The notes under the pieces: model-generated
The model's database searches: none
What the model was told of the DNA's origin: nothing
What the model saw: only the letters and a program-made list of their open reading frames with translations
In this document: positions 63,881 to 64,000 of the stretch, piece by piece
Layout of the letters: each line of letters begins with the position of its first letter
How positions within the stretch are numbered: position 1 is the first letter of the stretch
Source: Paraspadella gotoi
Taxonomy: Eukaryota > Chaetognatha
Direction: 5' to 3'
DNA length: 64,000 bases
Assembly: GCA_051294375.1 (NCBI GenBank)
Contig: CM119267.1
Span: forward strand, 19,504,709-19,568,708
Translations under genes and position numbers: made by a program

Positions 63881-64000
63881 ATAATATTCTCAGATCGCTG
63901 CAGTTTGGACGATTCATGTGAAAGGTAATTGTTTGAACTTTAACAAGAAACGGGGATTTAATAGCGAGAGTTTAAACGGAGCTCGACGTAAAAATGAGAA

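Overview
The window looks like nuclear DNA from an invertebrate animal. Both confident genes are cut by short GT-AG introns and belong to animal families. The rest is AT-rich intergenic sequence full of simple repeats, mainly (CT)n/(GA)n, with minisatellites and transposon-like repeats. Thirteen N runs, five of them exactly 25 bases long, show that this is a scaffold with joined contigs. I cannot name the species or phylum.

Layout. 1-9850: pyrimidine-rich intergenic DNA with a roughly 1-kb segment present twice (from 1 and from 4055) and a MITE-like element carrying a degenerate telomere-like core (5716-5997). 9851-13925 (+): a complete 11-exon gene for a proton/myo-inositol cotransporter of the SLC2A13 (HMIT) type, 615 residues. 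16530-20016 (-): a complete 7-exon gene for a cathepsin L-like cysteine protease preproenzyme, 339 residues. The two genes converge and share a 2.6-kb intergenic stretch. tRNA-derived SINE-like sequences and a second copy of the MITE-like element sit in their introns. Two direct copies of another repeat family flank the protease gene.

21285-55850: long, almost non-coding repeats. A roughly 6-kb block occurs three times: forward at 21285-27153, reversed at 37110-43246, forward at 46319-52480. The last two copies belong to a giant imperfect palindrome, with arms at about 32370-44426 and 45139-55850. Its innermost 1,180 bp per arm appear identical, while the outer parts differ by many small insertions and deletions. 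A near-perfect 30-bp palindrome occurs five times, at the ends of repeat units that resemble tandem Helitron-like (Helentron) elements. I cannot tell from sequence alone whether the large palindrome is real or a long-read/scaffolding artefact; several internal signs favour partial artefact. 27179-32369 is single-copy within the window and holds no gene I recognise.

55851-64000: an approximately 0.9-kb polypyrimidine tract, large gaps, an acidic 30-bp (10-codon) repeat ORF, 34-bp and 11-bp minisatellites, and a short GC-rich island between gaps.

The transporter and the protease have no evident functional link. Most long open frames outside them are by-products of low-complexity DNA. I found no bacterial operon, CRISPR array or viral gene.
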